Below, piece by piece: positions 1-7,186 of a DNA stretch of 9,604 bases. The translations under genes were made by a program, and so were the position numbers. This DNA comes from Jatrophihabitans sp. (GTDB lineage Bacteria; Actinomycetota; Actinomycetes; Mycobacteriales; Jatrophihabitantaceae). Each line of letters starts with the position of its first letter. Position 1 is the first letter of the stretch. The notes below the pieces were generated by a model that saw only the letters and a list, made by a program, of their open reading frames with translations, made no database searches and was not told where the DNA came from. The DNA lies in NCBI GenBank assembly GCA_025966255.1, contig JAOPVG010000392.1, positions 1 through 9,604 of the forward strand, read 5' to 3'.

Positions 1-368
1 GGCTGCCCGCGCCTCGACTTCAGACCGAGATCTGCGACGAGTCCGGGCGGTTCCTGGGCCGCTGCGACTTCTACTGGGATGAGTTCGGCGTGGTCGGCGA
101 AGCCGACGGGGACCTCAAGTACGAACCTGGTCGTCCGGCCGTCGTCAAAGAACGTCATCGGCAGAAGCAGTTCGAGGAGACCGGACTGATCGTCGTGCGT
201 TGGGGGTGGTCGGACGTCTATTCGTTCGAGGCCGTGGCTAGACGGCTGAGGGCCGCGTACGCCCGCGGGTACCGGCGCGGCTCGTCAGAGCGAAGGTGGG
301 GCACTATCGCGCCGGCCCCCGGTTTGCACCCGCAGGCGCCGCTAGCTCGTCGAATTCCCGGCGGTTAG
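1..368 (+). CDS. DUF559 / PD-(D/E)XK-like protein, C-terminal fragment
   Basis: An open frame enters from the left edge (codons from base 3) and ends at TAG 366-368, giving 121 residues with the N-terminus outside the window. It contains GRCDFYWDEFGVVGEADG followed by LKY, then a conserved end with VVRWGWSD. A D, then E-x-DG, then K pattern is the core of the Vsr/DUF559 restriction-endonuclease-like fold. Actinobacterial proteins of this type often carry an N-terminal AbiEi-like or winged-helix domain, which cannot be seen here. Family membership is inferred from pattern memory; nuclease activity is unproven, and many members are annotated only as hypothetical. After about residue 100 (ARGYRRG) the protein should be near its natural end. 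The last 17 or so residues are encoded inside an inverted repeat (322-388) and look like read-through rather than domain. It is convergent with typA, 24 bp away. Confidence 0.7.
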   Translation, partial: LPAPRLQTEICDESGRFLGRCDFYWDEFGVVGEADGDLKYEPGRPAVVKERHRQKQFEETGLIVVRWGWSDVYSFEAVARRLRAAYARGYRRGSSERRWGTIAPAPGLHPQAPLARRIPGG

Positions 369-388
369 CGACGTGGGCGGGTGCAAAC
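322..388. terminator. 12-bp inverted repeat, candidate bidirectional terminator
   Basis: GTTTGCACCCGC at 322-333 is perfectly repeated in inverse at 377-388 (GCGGGTGCAAAC). The 43-nt interior can form a smaller stem, CGCCG 337-341 with CGGCG 359-363. The structure lies between two convergent genes: it starts 4 nt after the typA stop and covers the stop of the plus-strand gene. Position and symmetry fit a two-way terminator, although there is no U-tract. No flanking target-site duplication is seen, so a miniature mobile element is less likely. Confidence 0.5.
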
Positions 389-392
389 AGCG

Positions 393-2264
393 CTACTTCT
401 TGCTGCGGGAGCGGAGCTTCTCGCGGTCCTGTCCGAGGAGCGCCACCTTGCGCATGCGCACCGTCGCGGGGGTGACCTCGACGCACTCGTCGTCGCGGCA
501 GAACTCGAGCGCCTGCTCGAGTGACAGGATGCGGTGCGGGATGAGCGGTACCAACACGTCACCCGAGGACTGACGCATGTTGGTGAGCTTCTTCTCCTTG
601 GTCGGGTTCACGTCCATGTCGTCCGACCGGGAGTTCTCACCGACGATCATGCCCTCGTAGACCTCGGTACCGGGGCCGACGAACATGGTGCCGCGCTCTT
701 GCAGATTGGCCAGCGCGAATCCTGTCGTTGCACCCTTGCGGTCGGCGACGAGCGAGCCGCTGGGACGGGTTCGGATGTCGCCCGCCCAGGGCTCGTAGCC
801 CTCGTGGATGTGGTGCAGCAATCCTGTCCCGCGGGTCTCGGTGAGGAACTCGGTACGGAACCCGATGAGCCCGCGGGCCGGGACTAGGTACTCCATCCGG
901 ATCCACCCGGTGCCATGGTCGACCATCTGCTCGAGCCGGCCCTTGCGCAGCGCGAGCAGTTGGATCACGACGCCCTGGTACTCGGACGGGATGTCGATCG
1001 TCATGCGCTCCATCGGCTCGTGCAGCTTGCCGTCGATGGTGCGCGTGACCACCTGCGGCTTGCCGACAGTGATCTCGAACCCTTCGCGGCGCATGATTTC
1101 GACCAGGATCGCGAGCTGCAACTCGCCACGTCCCTGCACCTCCCAGGTGTCCGGCCGCTCGGTGGGCAGCACTCGGATCGAGACGTTGCCGACCAGTTCC
1201 GCATCGAGCCGGTTGATCACCTGACGAGCTGTCAACTTCTTGCCTGACTTGCCCGCCAGCGGTGACGTGTTGATGCCGATCGTCATCGAGATTGACGGTT
1301 CGTCGATTGTGATGACAGGAAGCGGACGCGGGTCGTCGGGGTCGGCGAGGGTCTCCCCGATCGTGATCTCCGGAATGCCGGCGATGGCGATGATGTCGCC
1401 CGGACCGGCCGATTCGGCCGGGAACCGGTCGAGGGCCTGGGTCTTCAGCAACTCGGTGATCTTGACCCGCTCGATGGTCCCGTCGGCGCGGCACCAGGCC
1501 GCCTGCTGACCCTTGCGGATCGTGCCGTTGTGCACCCGGCACAGGGCGAGGCGGCCCAGGTACGGCGAGGCGTCGAGGTTGGTGACGTGCGCCTGCAGCG
1601 GTGCCTGGTCGTCGTAGGTCGGGGCCGGGATCGACTCGAGGATCGTCTCGAAGAGGGGCTGGAGGTTCTCCTCCTCCGGCATCCCACCGTCCTGGGGCCG
1701 CTTCAGCGACGCCCGGCCGGCCTTGGCCGACGCGTACACGATCGGGAACTCGATCTGGTGCTCGGTGGCATCGAGGTCGAGGAACAATTCGTAGGTCTCG
1801 TCGACGACCTCGGCGATGCGGGCGTCCGGACGGTCGACCTTGTTGATGACGAGGACGACCGGCATGCCGGCCTCCAGTGCCTTGCGCAACACGAACCGGG
1901 TCTGCGGCAGCGGCCCCTCCGACGCGTCGACGAGCAGGAGCACGCCGTCGACCATGGACAGGCCACGTTCCACCTCGCCGCCGAAGTCGGCGTGGCCGGG
2001 GGTGTCGATGATGTTGATGGTGAGCCGCTCACCGTTGGGCATGACGTGATCGACGGCCGTGTTCTTGGCCAGGATCGTGATGCCCTTCTCGCGCTCGAGG
2101 TCATTGGAGTCCATGACCCGCTCGTTGACGTCGCCGGTGTCGGCCTGGTGGGCGGTGAACGCGCCGGACTGCCAGAGCATGGCGTCGACGAGCGTCGTCT
2201 TGCCGTGGTCCACGTGGGCGACGATCGCCACGTTGCGCAGGTCGTCGCGTTTCTTGATTGCCAC
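393..2264 (-). CDS. typA: Ribosome-associated GTPase TypA/BipA
   Basis: This is a 623-residue translational GTPase of normal family length. All G motifs are visible: AHVDHGKTT (16-24), EKGITI with the switch-I Thr63, DTPGH (87-91), NKVD (141-144) and SAK (179-181). EF-G-like domains II, III and V and the BipA-specific C-terminal domain follow. TypA/BipA binds the 70S ribosome near the EF-G site. In other bacteria it supports 50S subunit assembly, growth in the cold and stress adaptation. The start is GTG at 2262-2264. In mRNA sense it is preceded by GAGGG seven bases upstream, a good Shine-Dalgarno site. The gene lies 105 bp downstream of the helicase gene on the same strand, with a candidate promoter and palindrome between them, so it probably has its own transcript. 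No key residue is missing. Confidence 0.97.
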   Translation of the reverse strand: MAIKKRDDLRNVAIVAHVDHGKTTLVDAMLWQSGAFTAHQADTGDVNERVMDSNDLEREKGITILAKNTAVDHVMPNGERLTINIIDTPGHADFGGEVERGLSMVDGVLLLVDASEGPLPQTRFVLRKALEAGMPVVLVINKVDRPDARIAEVVDETYELFLDLDATEHQIEFPIVYASAKAGRASLKRPQDGGMPEEENLQPLFETILESIPAPTYDDQAPLQAHVTNLDASPYLGRLALCRVHNGTIRKGQQAAWCRADGTIERVKITELLKTQALDRFPAESAGPGDIIAIAGIPEITIGETLADPDDPRPLPVITIDEPSISMTIGINTSPLAGKSGKKLTARQVINRLDAELVGNVSIRVLPTERPDTWEVQGRGELQLAILVEIMRREGFEITVGKPQVVTRTIDGKLHEPMERMTIDIPSEYQGVVIQLLALRKGRLEQMVDHGTGWIRMEYLVPARGLIGFRTEFLTETRGTGLLHHIHEGYEPWAGDIRTRPSGSLVADRKGATTGFALANLQERGTMFVGPGTEVYEGMIVGENSRSDDMDVNPTKEKKLTNMRQSSGDVLVPLIPHRILSLEQALEFCRDDECVEVTPATVRMRKVALLGQDREKLRSRSKK

Positions 2265-2293
2265 GCGGCAACCCTCGATTCATGGTGGGGACG

Positions 2294-2326
2294 GAACACC
2301 CCAGTCTACGGGCGTTTGGGGTGTTC
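2294..2326. promoter_or_regulatory. Perfect 10-bp inverted repeat upstream of typA
   Basis: GAACACCCCA (2294-2303) and TGGGGTGTTC (2317-2326) are exact inverse copies separated by 13 nt. The element sits between the helicase stop (2370) and the typA start (2264). There are two readings. It may be a terminator hairpin for the helicase transcript, but no U-rich run follows on the minus strand. Or it may be an operator, because it overlaps the candidate typA -10 hexamer. The sequence alone does not decide. Confidence 0.45.
2301..2314 (-). promoter_or_regulatory. Candidate typA promoter -10 region
   Basis: Read on the minus strand this is CGCCCGTAGACTGG. TAGACT (2308 to 2303) fits the actinobacterial TANNNT -10 pattern. 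A transcript starting about 7 nt downstream would have a leader of roughly 32 nt carrying the GAGGG ribosome site. No convincing -35 is seen about 17 nt upstream. Nearly the same 14-mer lies upstream of the helicase at 4058-4071, which raises confidence in both. Confidence 0.4.
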
Positions 2327-2369
2327 TCGGGTGGGGAAGGTCAACCCGTCGAGGTCGGCCACCGACCGG

Positions 2370-3929
2370 TCAGCGACCGCGGCGCCCGCGCGGGCTGCCG
2401 CCGCCGGACTGCGCCGGACGTGAGGGCCGTCCGCCGGCCGGGCGGTAACGCCCGGAGCGATCCGACCGGCCGGCATACGGCACGCTGCCGTCGGCGCGCG
2501 GCTTCACCGGACGCGGACGAGCCTCGACCAGAGCTACGCCACTGGGCGTGCGGGCGCCGGTGACCCGCTGCAGGGCGGGATCACTCGCGTCGCGCTCTTC
2601 CGGGCGGACGCCGGCGGCGCCGAGCATCTTGCGGACGTCGCGTTCGTCGGCGGGCGTGCTCAGGAGCACGACGACGCCACTCTCACCGGCCCGGGCGGTG
2701 CGCCCGGAGCGGTGTAGGTAGTCCTTGGGGTCGGCCGGCGGGTCGACGTGCAGCACGAGCGACACGTCGTCGACGTGGATGCCGCGGGCCGCGACGTCGG
2801 TGGCGATGAGCACCGGCACCGATCCGTCCCGGAAAGCCTCCAGCGCGCGATTGCGCTGCGACTGGCTACGACCGCCGTGGAGCACGCCGGCGCGCACGCC
2901 GATACGGCCGAGGTTCTTTGCCACTCGGTCGGCGCCGTGCTTGGTTCGCACGAAACCGAGGGTGCGACCCTCCCGGCTCGTGATCGCCGCCACGAGGTCG
3001 AACTTCGCGTCGGCCGAGACCCGGACGACGTGATGGGTCATCGTGTCGACCGAGGCCTCGACCGTGCTCAGTGCATGGGCCGACGGGTTGTCGAGGTACT
3101 GCTCAACGAGGGTGGCGACATCGCCGTCGAGCGTGGCGGAGAACAGCAGGCGCTGACCCCCCCGCGGCGTCTGGTCAAGGAGTCGACGCACGACGGGCAG
3201 GAAACCGAGATCGGCCATGTGGTCGGCCTCGTCGAGGACGGTGACCTCGACGGCGCCGAGGTTGCACGAGCGGCGGTCGATCAGATCCTCGAGCCGTCCG
3301 GGCGTGGCGACGAGGATGTCGACGCCCCGCTCGAGCGACTGGATCTGCTTGCTGATGGGCAGGCCGCCGGCGACCAAGCGCACGGACACACCGCAGGCCG
3401 CGGCCAGCGGAGCGATCGCGTCGGTGACCTGCATGGCCAGTTCCCGCGTCGGGACCAGGATCAGCCCGCGGGGGCGACGGGCCGCGGAGGGAGCACCGGC
3501 GAGCCGGGCCACGAGCGGCAGCCCGAAGGCCAGCGTCTTGCCGGATCCGGTGGCGGCCCGGCCCAGGAGGTCACGCTCGGCCAGGATGTCCGGGATGGTC
3601 GCCGCCTGGATCGGGAACGGCGAGTTGAGCCCGTTCCGGGACAACGCCTTGACGATGGCGGCGGGCAGGCCGAGTTCGCCGAAACTCGGCAGGTTCTCGG
3701 TCGGGACGATGCTCACCGGGAGGCGGTCCCAGAGGGAGCGGGAGGCGGCGGGACGGCGCGCAGCCGGCGTCTTGGTCCGGGCCGGCCCGTTGTTGCGAGC
3801 CGGGCGGGAGCCGCCGCTGCGGCGGGAGTTCGAAGGTGAGCCGGCGGTGCGGGGCGTGCCCGAGCCGCGGTTGGAGGAGGACGGGTTGGAGCGAGGCACG
3901 GCAGTGCCGCGCGAGGTGGAGCTGGACAA
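2370..3929 (-). CDS. DEAD-box ATP-dependent RNA helicase
   Basis: This is a superfamily 2 RNA helicase that unwinds RNA duplexes in ribosome assembly, decay or cold adaptation. Numbered from the TTG at 3927-3929 (519 residues), motifs run in order: Q motif (F83 to Q108), ATGSGKT (126-132), PTRELA (160-165), TPGR (209-212), DEAD (233-236), SAT (264-266), ATDVAARG (376-383) and [10 protein letters not shown] (406-415). A Ser/Arg/Pro-rich N-terminus and an Arg/Gly-rich C-tail flank the core, as in RhlE/DeaD-like actinobacterial proteins. The frame stays open to a TTG at 4035-4037, but codons in 3930-4037 look non-coding. The TTG at 3929 has AAGGA five bases upstream. GTG at 3953 or 3899 are alternatives, so the start is uncertain. 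The gene precedes typA and is divergent from plsC. Confidence 0.93.
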   Translation of the reverse strand: MSSSTSRGTAVPRSNPSSSNRGSGTPRTAGSPSNSRRSGGSRPARNNGPARTKTPAARRPAASRSLWDRLPVSIVPTENLPSFGELGLPAAIVKALSRNGLNSPFPIQAATIPDILAERDLLGRAATGSGKTLAFGLPLVARLAGAPSAARRPRGLILVPTRELAMQVTDAIAPLAAACGVSVRLVAGGLPISKQIQSLERGVDILVATPGRLEDLIDRRSCNLGAVEVTVLDEADHMADLGFLPVVRRLLDQTPRGGQRLLFSATLDGDVATLVEQYLDNPSAHALSTVEASVDTMTHHVVRVSADAKFDLVAAITSREGRTLGFVRTKHGADRVAKNLGRIGVRAGVLHGGRSQSQRNRALEAFRDGSVPVLIATDVAARGIHVDDVSLVLHVDPPADPKDYLHRSGRTARAGESGVVVLLSTPADERDVRKMLGAAGVRPEERDASDPALQRVTGARTPSGVALVEARPRPVKPRADGSVPYAGRSDRSGRYRPAGGRPSRPAQSGGGSPRGRRGR

Positions 3930-3934
3930 AGGGA

Positions 3935-3959
3935 TCCTTCGGGACAGTGGCACGTCCCG
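3935..3959 (-). promoter_or_regulatory. Leader hairpin abutting the helicase ribosome site
   Basis: CGGGAC (3940-3945) and GTCCCG (3954-3959) form a 6-bp GC stem with an 8-nt loop. In mRNA sense the stem ends directly at the AAGGA Shine-Dalgarno site (3935-3939) that serves the TTG start at 3929. If translation starts there, the hairpin is positioned to affect ribosome access. This is inferred from position and symmetry only; a 6-bp repeat can occur by chance. Confidence 0.35.
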
Positions 3960-4057
3960 GCAATCCGCGATTCTGTGTCGCGGTTCTGGCACGAGCCCGA
4001 CGCGTGTTCGCGTCAATGAAGCTGAATATGCGGGCAATCGGTGCCCGCCAACTCTGT

Positions 4058-4071
4058 CCAGTCTAGCGGCG
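4058..4071 (-). promoter_or_regulatory. Candidate helicase promoter -10 region
   Basis: The minus strand reads CGCCGCTAGACTGG, with TAGACT at 4065 to 4060 as a TANNNT-type -10. It matches the typA upstream element at 12 of 14 positions. Transcription from here would give a leader of about 120 nt before the preferred TTG start at 3929, or about 16 nt if the TTG at 4037 is used. No good -35 is visible. Confidence 0.4.
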
Positions 4072-4081
4072 CCATGGTTAA

Positions 4082-4128
4082 ACCCTGACCACGCGCCGAA
4101 TCGGGGCGCGCCGGGACTCGGCCAGGGT
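4082..4128. repeat. Nested inverted repeats in the helicase-plsC spacer
   Basis: An inner stem CGCGCC (4092-4097) / GGCGCG (4105-4110) with a 7-nt loop is enclosed by an outer pair, ACCCTGACC (4082-4090) and GGCCAGGGT (4120-4128), matching at 8 of 9 positions. The element lies between two divergent genes, near the expected -35 zone of the helicase promoter. It could be a regulator site or simply GC-rich symmetry. Confidence 0.35.
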
Positions 4129-4139
4129 CCGCCACCGCC

Positions 4140-4163
4140 CTACAACCGACCGCTCTACAACCG
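4140..4163 (+). promoter_or_regulatory. Tandem CTACAACCG repeat, candidate plsC promoter
   Basis: CTACAACCG occurs at 4140-4148 and again at 4155-4163, 15 bp apart. Each copy contains TACAAC, close to a TANNNT -10. The second copy would place a transcription start near 4168-4170, about 19 nt before the plsC ATG. The pair could instead be a direct-repeat protein site. There is no clear -35. Confidence 0.35.
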
Positions 4164-4187
4164 GCTCGGCTGGGCCATGATGACGCG

Positions 4188-4892
4188 ATGGGCTCCGCCG
4201 CGCCGCCGAAGACCATCGCCTACCGCATCGTGCTCGCAATCGGCACGCCGATCATGCGGACGTGGTCGCGCCTGACGGTGACCGGCCTGGACTGCCTGCC
4301 GGCCGGCGGGCCCACCCTGATCGTCGCCGACCACGACAGCTACTGGGACCCGATCGCGATCGCCGTGGCCGCCCGGGACAAACGCCAGATCCGGGCGCTG
4401 GCGAAATCGAGCCTGTGGAAGACGCGCGTCGCGGCCGCCTTGATGAACGGGATGGGCCACATCCCGGTCGTGCGGGGCGTCAGCAACGAGGACGCTATGG
4501 CCACCGCGGTCGAGGAACTGGCCAAGGGCGCCTGCATCGGCATGTTCCCGGAGGGCACCCGATCGCTCGGCCGCCACCTGCGCGCCCGCAGCGGCGTCGG
4601 CCGGCTGGCCGAGGCGGTGCCGGAGGCGACTGTGGTGTGCGTCCGCACCAACGGCAGCACCGACGTCGTCCGCGTCCCGAAACGGCCGTCGGTCAGCGTC
4701 GAGTTCTTCCTGCCGAGCGGCGGCCAGCTGCAGCCGGGTGAATCGGCCCACGCCTTCTCCGATCGGCTGCTCGCCGAACTCCGCAAGGGCGCGCCCCGCG
4801 AGATCCCGGGGCGCAAGCGCACGGCGGCCAAGTATCGGGCGAGGGCCGACGCCGCGGCCGGGGCCGACGCCGAGCCCTCCGGAGCTGCGTAG
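4188..4892 (+). CDS. 1-acyl-sn-glycerol-3-phosphate acyltransferase family protein (PlsC-like)
   Basis: This 234-residue protein is of the PlsC/LPLAT family, which transfers an acyl chain to lysophosphatidic acid at the inner face of the membrane to make phosphatidic acid. The catalytic H-x4-D is present as DHDSYWD (H49, D54), with D in place of the usual N before the His. The substrate-binding FPEGTRS lies at 120-126. An amphipathic N-terminal stretch (about 10-23) may touch the membrane, and the tail after about residue 205 is basic and then Ala-rich. The start is ATG 4188, the only in-frame ATG before the domain. No strong Shine-Dalgarno site precedes it, and ATGs at 4177 and 4180 are out of frame. 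Several paralogues are usual in actinobacteria, so the exact acceptor is unknown. The GH5 gene follows 52 bp later on the same strand. Confidence 0.9.
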   Translation: MGSAAPPKTIAYRIVLAIGTPIMRTWSRLTVTGLDCLPAGGPTLIVADHDSYWDPIAIAVAARDKRQIRALAKSSLWKTRVAAALMNGMGHIPVVRGVSNEDAMATAVEELAKGACIGMFPEGTRSLGRHLRARSGVGRLAEAVPEATVVCVRTNGSTDVVRVPKRPSVSVEFFLPSGGQLQPGESAHAFSDRLLAELRKGAPREIPGRKRTAAKYRARADAAAGADAEPSGAA

Positions 4893-4932
4893 AACGCGTT
4901 CCAGTGCGATGCTCGGCGCACGTCCCCCGACC

Positions 4933-4938
4933 AGGAGG
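4933..4938 (+). promoter_or_regulatory. Strong Shine-Dalgarno site fixing the GH5 start
   Basis: AGGAGG lies six bases before GTG 4945, and a signal peptide begins exactly at that GTG. This rejects the much longer open frame that extends back through plsC to 4738. Confidence 0.85.
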
Positions 4939-4944
4939 TTTGCG

Positions 4945-6435
4945 GTGCGCACGATCGGCCGATTCGCCGTCTCGGTAGCCAGCGTCCTCGCCCTCGCGGT
5001 TCCCATGGTCGCGACCGCCTCCGTCCCGACGCCATCGTCCGCGCGCACTGGACTGGCCAGCGCCCCGCTGAGCCAGAGCGGGCGGTGGATCACCGATGCG
5101 TCCGGACGCGTCGTGGTGCTGCACGGGCTCAACGAGGTCTACAAGGTGGCGCCGTACCTGCCCTCGGCCGCCGGCTTCGGCGACGACGATGCGGCGTTCC
5201 TCGCCGCCAATGGCTTCAATGCGATGCGGGTCGGGGTCATCTGGGCCGCGGTCGAGCCGCAGCCCGGTCAGTACGACGACGCGTATCTCGACGGGATCGC
5301 GGCCACCGTGCGCACGCTCGCCGCACACGGCATCGTGTCGCTGCTCGACTTCCACCAGGACCTGTACAACGAGAAGTTCCAGGGCGAGGGCGCGCCGGCC
5401 TGGGCGGTACAGGACGGCGGCCGGCCCAACCTGCCGCTCGGTTTTCCGGGGAACTACCTGGCGAACCCGGCCGAGTGGCACGTGTGGGACCAGTTCTGGC
5501 GCAACGCGAAGGCGGCCGACGGGATCGGGCTGCAGGACCACTACGCCCGCACGTGGGCCCACGTGGCGACCCGCTTCCGCGCCGATCCGGCCGTCGCCGG
5601 GTACGAGGTGATCAACGAACCGTGGCCGGGCACCACCTGGCCGCTCTGCGCCGTGCCGCTCGTCGGCTGCCCGATCTTCGACCAGACGCTCACCGCGTTC
5701 TACAAGCGGGTCGACACAGCGATCCGGACCGTCGACACCACGCACACCGTCTGGCTGGAGCCGAACACGCTGTTCACCCAGGTCGGCGCCACCCACATCG
5801 GCTTCGCCGGGGACGCCCGCACGGGATTCGCGTACCACGACTACTGCAGCACCGAGGAGCTCACCGCGAACAACGCGCTCTGCCCGCCCCAGGACGAGCT
5901 CACTGTCGGCACGGCGTCGCGGTATGCCCAGGCGCACGCCGTCCCGCCGCTGCTCACCGAGTTCGGCGCGACCAACGATCTGCCCAACATCGCGTTGCTC
6001 GTCTCGCTCACCGACAAGTACCGCACCGGCTGGCTGGAGTGGGCGTACACCGGCCACGACAAGACGAGCGCATCCCCCAATGGGCAGGCGCTCGTCCTCG
6101 ACCCGAACCAGCCGCCGAGCGGAGCGAACGTCCTGACCGACAAGCTCAAGGCGCTCACCCAGCCCTATCCGCAGGTCGTGGCCGGGACGCCGTCGGCCTG
6201 GTCGACGAAGGCCGGGACGTTCCGCCTCACGTACACGACGGCCCGCGCCGACGCACAGGGCCGCTTCGCGGCCGGCGCGCAGACCGAGATCGCGGTGCCG
6301 GCGATCCAGTACCCGCACGGCTACTCGGTGCAGGTGAGCGGCGCCCAGGTGCTCTCCGCCGCAGGAGCGCCGACGCTGCGGCTCGCTTCGCTGCCCGGCG
6401 CCACGACCGTCCAGGTGACCGTCGCGGCCGGCTAG
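4945..6435 (+). CDS. Secreted GH5 glycosidase, endoglycoceramidase-like
   Basis: This is a 496-residue exported retaining glycosidase. The start is GTG 4945, chosen because AGGAGG (4933-4938) sits six bases upstream. Residues 1-25 form a signal peptide: an Arg near the N-terminus, a hydrophobic core, and an ATA/S type cleavage site near 25/26. The TIM barrel shows DFHQD (H137), NEP with the acid/base E225, a YHDY segment (H298, Y300) and TEFG with the nucleophile E339. A small beta-sandwich-like C-terminal domain begins near 410. The VYKVAPYLPSAAGFG stretch and the NEKFQGEG segment resemble rhodococcal endoglycoceramidases, which release intact glycans from glycosphingolipids. Other GH5 specificities, such as steryl-glycoside or glucosylceramide cleavage, remain possible. 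It follows plsC and ends 7 bp from the convergent VOC gene. Confidence 0.88.
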   Translation: MRTIGRFAVSVASVLALAVPMVATASVPTPSSARTGLASAPLSQSGRWITDASGRVVVLHGLNEVYKVAPYLPSAAGFGDDDAAFLAANGFNAMRVGVIWAAVEPQPGQYDDAYLDGIAATVRTLAAHGIVSLLDFHQDLYNEKFQGEGAPAWAVQDGGRPNLPLGFPGNYLANPAEWHVWDQFWRNAKAADGIGLQDHYARTWAHVATRFRADPAVAGYEVINEPWPGTTWPLCAVPLVGCPIFDQTLTAFYKRVDTAIRTVDTTHTVWLEPNTLFTQVGATHIGFAGDARTGFAYHDYCSTEELTANNALCPPQDELTVGTASRYAQAHAVPPLLTEFGATNDLPNIALLVSLTDKYRTGWLEWAYTGHDKTSASPNGQALVLDPNQPPSGANVLTDKLKALTQPYPQVVAGTPSAWSTKAGTFRLTYTTARADAQGRFAAGAQTEIAVPAIQYPHGYSVQVSGAQVLSAAGAPTLRLASLPGATTVQVTVAAG

Positions 6436-6442
6436 GACGGGC

Positions 6443-7186
6443 TTAGTCGACCCGGTCGCGGTCCTGCCAGGTGCACACGCACACCTCGTTGCCCTCGACG
6501 TCGGCGAGGATCCAGAACGAGCGCGCGGCGTCGTCGCTGACGAGCGTGCCGCCTGCGTCCAGGGCCGCGTCGATACGCCGCTGCGCCTCGTCGTGGGAGA
6601 CGGTGATGTCGAAGTGGATGCGGTTGCGCTGGGGCCGCGGTGCGTCCATCTGCTGAAACCAGATCGCCGGACCCTGCCCCACCGGGTCGACGATGGCGTT
6701 TTGCGGCTCGTCCGCACCCGGCTCGTCGGCGTAGGCGAGGACGGCCTTCCAGAACGGCCGGATCGCGGCGATGTCCAGCGCGTCGATCGCGATCTCGAGC
6801 GCCTGCACCGGCCGCGCGAGACCGCCGCTCGTCGGCGCCGCGATCGCGAGGTCGCGCGCGCCCACGGCGTCGGTGACAGCCTGCGCCAGCTCGACGTCAC
6901 GCCGGGTGACCCGGCCGATGGACTTGGTCTGGAGGACGAGCTCGACGCGGTCGGGTCGGACGTCGACGCGCAGGTGGGCGTCGGCGTCCCCGCCACACGC
7001 CGCCACTACGGCCTGGGCGACCTCCACGCCCTGATTCAGCGACGTGACGGCAACCGACGCCGCCAGCGTGCCCAGCAGGTACCGCCAGCCGATCGCCTCC
7101 ACAGCGGCCGATGCGTCGGGGCGGCTCAAAGCTTCGTCGGTCATGCCGACGAGTCTGTCAGGACGCTCGGACAGAAAAAGTGGCAT
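6443..7186 (-). CDS. PCD-like / VOC (glyoxalase) two-domain protein
   Basis: This 247-residue protein has two parts. Residues about 15-110 resemble pterin-4a-carbinolamine dehydratase, with GWRYLLG near the start and a VELVLQTKSIGRVTRRDVELA stretch in which the pattern of a strand, then T-R-x-D, then a helix is kept. The usual HHP and TH catalytic positions are not (AHLRV and TK here), so dehydratase activity is doubtful. Residues about 127-247 form a VOC/glyoxalase_6 domain. H191 (IHFDI) and E234 (GNEVCV) sit at usual metal-ligand positions. VOC proteins include lyases, dioxygenases and drug-binding resistance proteins; the substrate is unknown. ATG 7186 has GAGGA ten bases upstream; ATG 7144 (residue 15) is a plausible alternative closer to the domain start. 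The gene is convergent with GH5, with 7 bp between stops. Confidence 0.82.
   Translation of the reverse strand: MPLFLSERPDRLVGMTDEALSRPDASAAVEAIGWRYLLGTLAASVAVTSLNQGVEVAQAVVAACGGDADAHLRVDVRPDRVELVLQTKSIGRVTRRDVELAQAVTDAVGARDLAIAAPTSGGLARPVQALEIAIDALDIAAIRPFWKAVLAYADEPGADEPQNAIVDPVGQGPAIWFQQMDAPRPQRNRIHFDITVSHDEAQRRIDAALDAGGTLVSDDAARSFWILADVEGNEVCVCTWQDRDRVD

Noticed and set aside
322..388. A miniature transposable element based on the 12-bp terminal inverted repeats
   Set aside because: No target-site duplication flanks the unit, and its position exactly at convergent gene ends is better explained by a terminator.
1530..3839. Long plus-strand open frames opposite typA and the helicase
   Set aside because: They mirror conserved coding sequence, with V/D/G/R-rich composition and no domain. 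They are shadow frames.
4892..4901. Palindrome GAACGCGTTC at the plsC stop, possibly an operator for GH5
   Set aside because: A 10-bp palindrome is expected several times by chance in 9.6 kb, and nothing else supports a binding site.
4904..4921. Small hairpin GTGCG/CGCAC between plsC and GH5
   Set aside because: Five base pairs with an 8-nt loop is too weak to call in GC-rich DNA, and there is no U-tract.
4738..4944. In-frame upstream extension of the GH5 gene back into plsC
   Set aside because: The AGGAGG plus GTG at 4945 and the signal peptide starting there fix the start. The extension overlaps plsC coding sequence.
5085..6446. A 453-codon plus-strand frame overlapping GH5 in another frame
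   Set aside because: It is Arg-rich with no motif, while the other frame encodes a complete GH5 enzyme with signal peptide and catalytic residues.
4693..6996. A 767-codon open frame on the minus strand opposite GH5 and part of the VOC gene
   Set aside because: It is antisense to a clear GH5 gene, has low-complexity Arg/Ala/Gly-rich composition and no recognisable motif. Long antisense frames are expected at this GC content.
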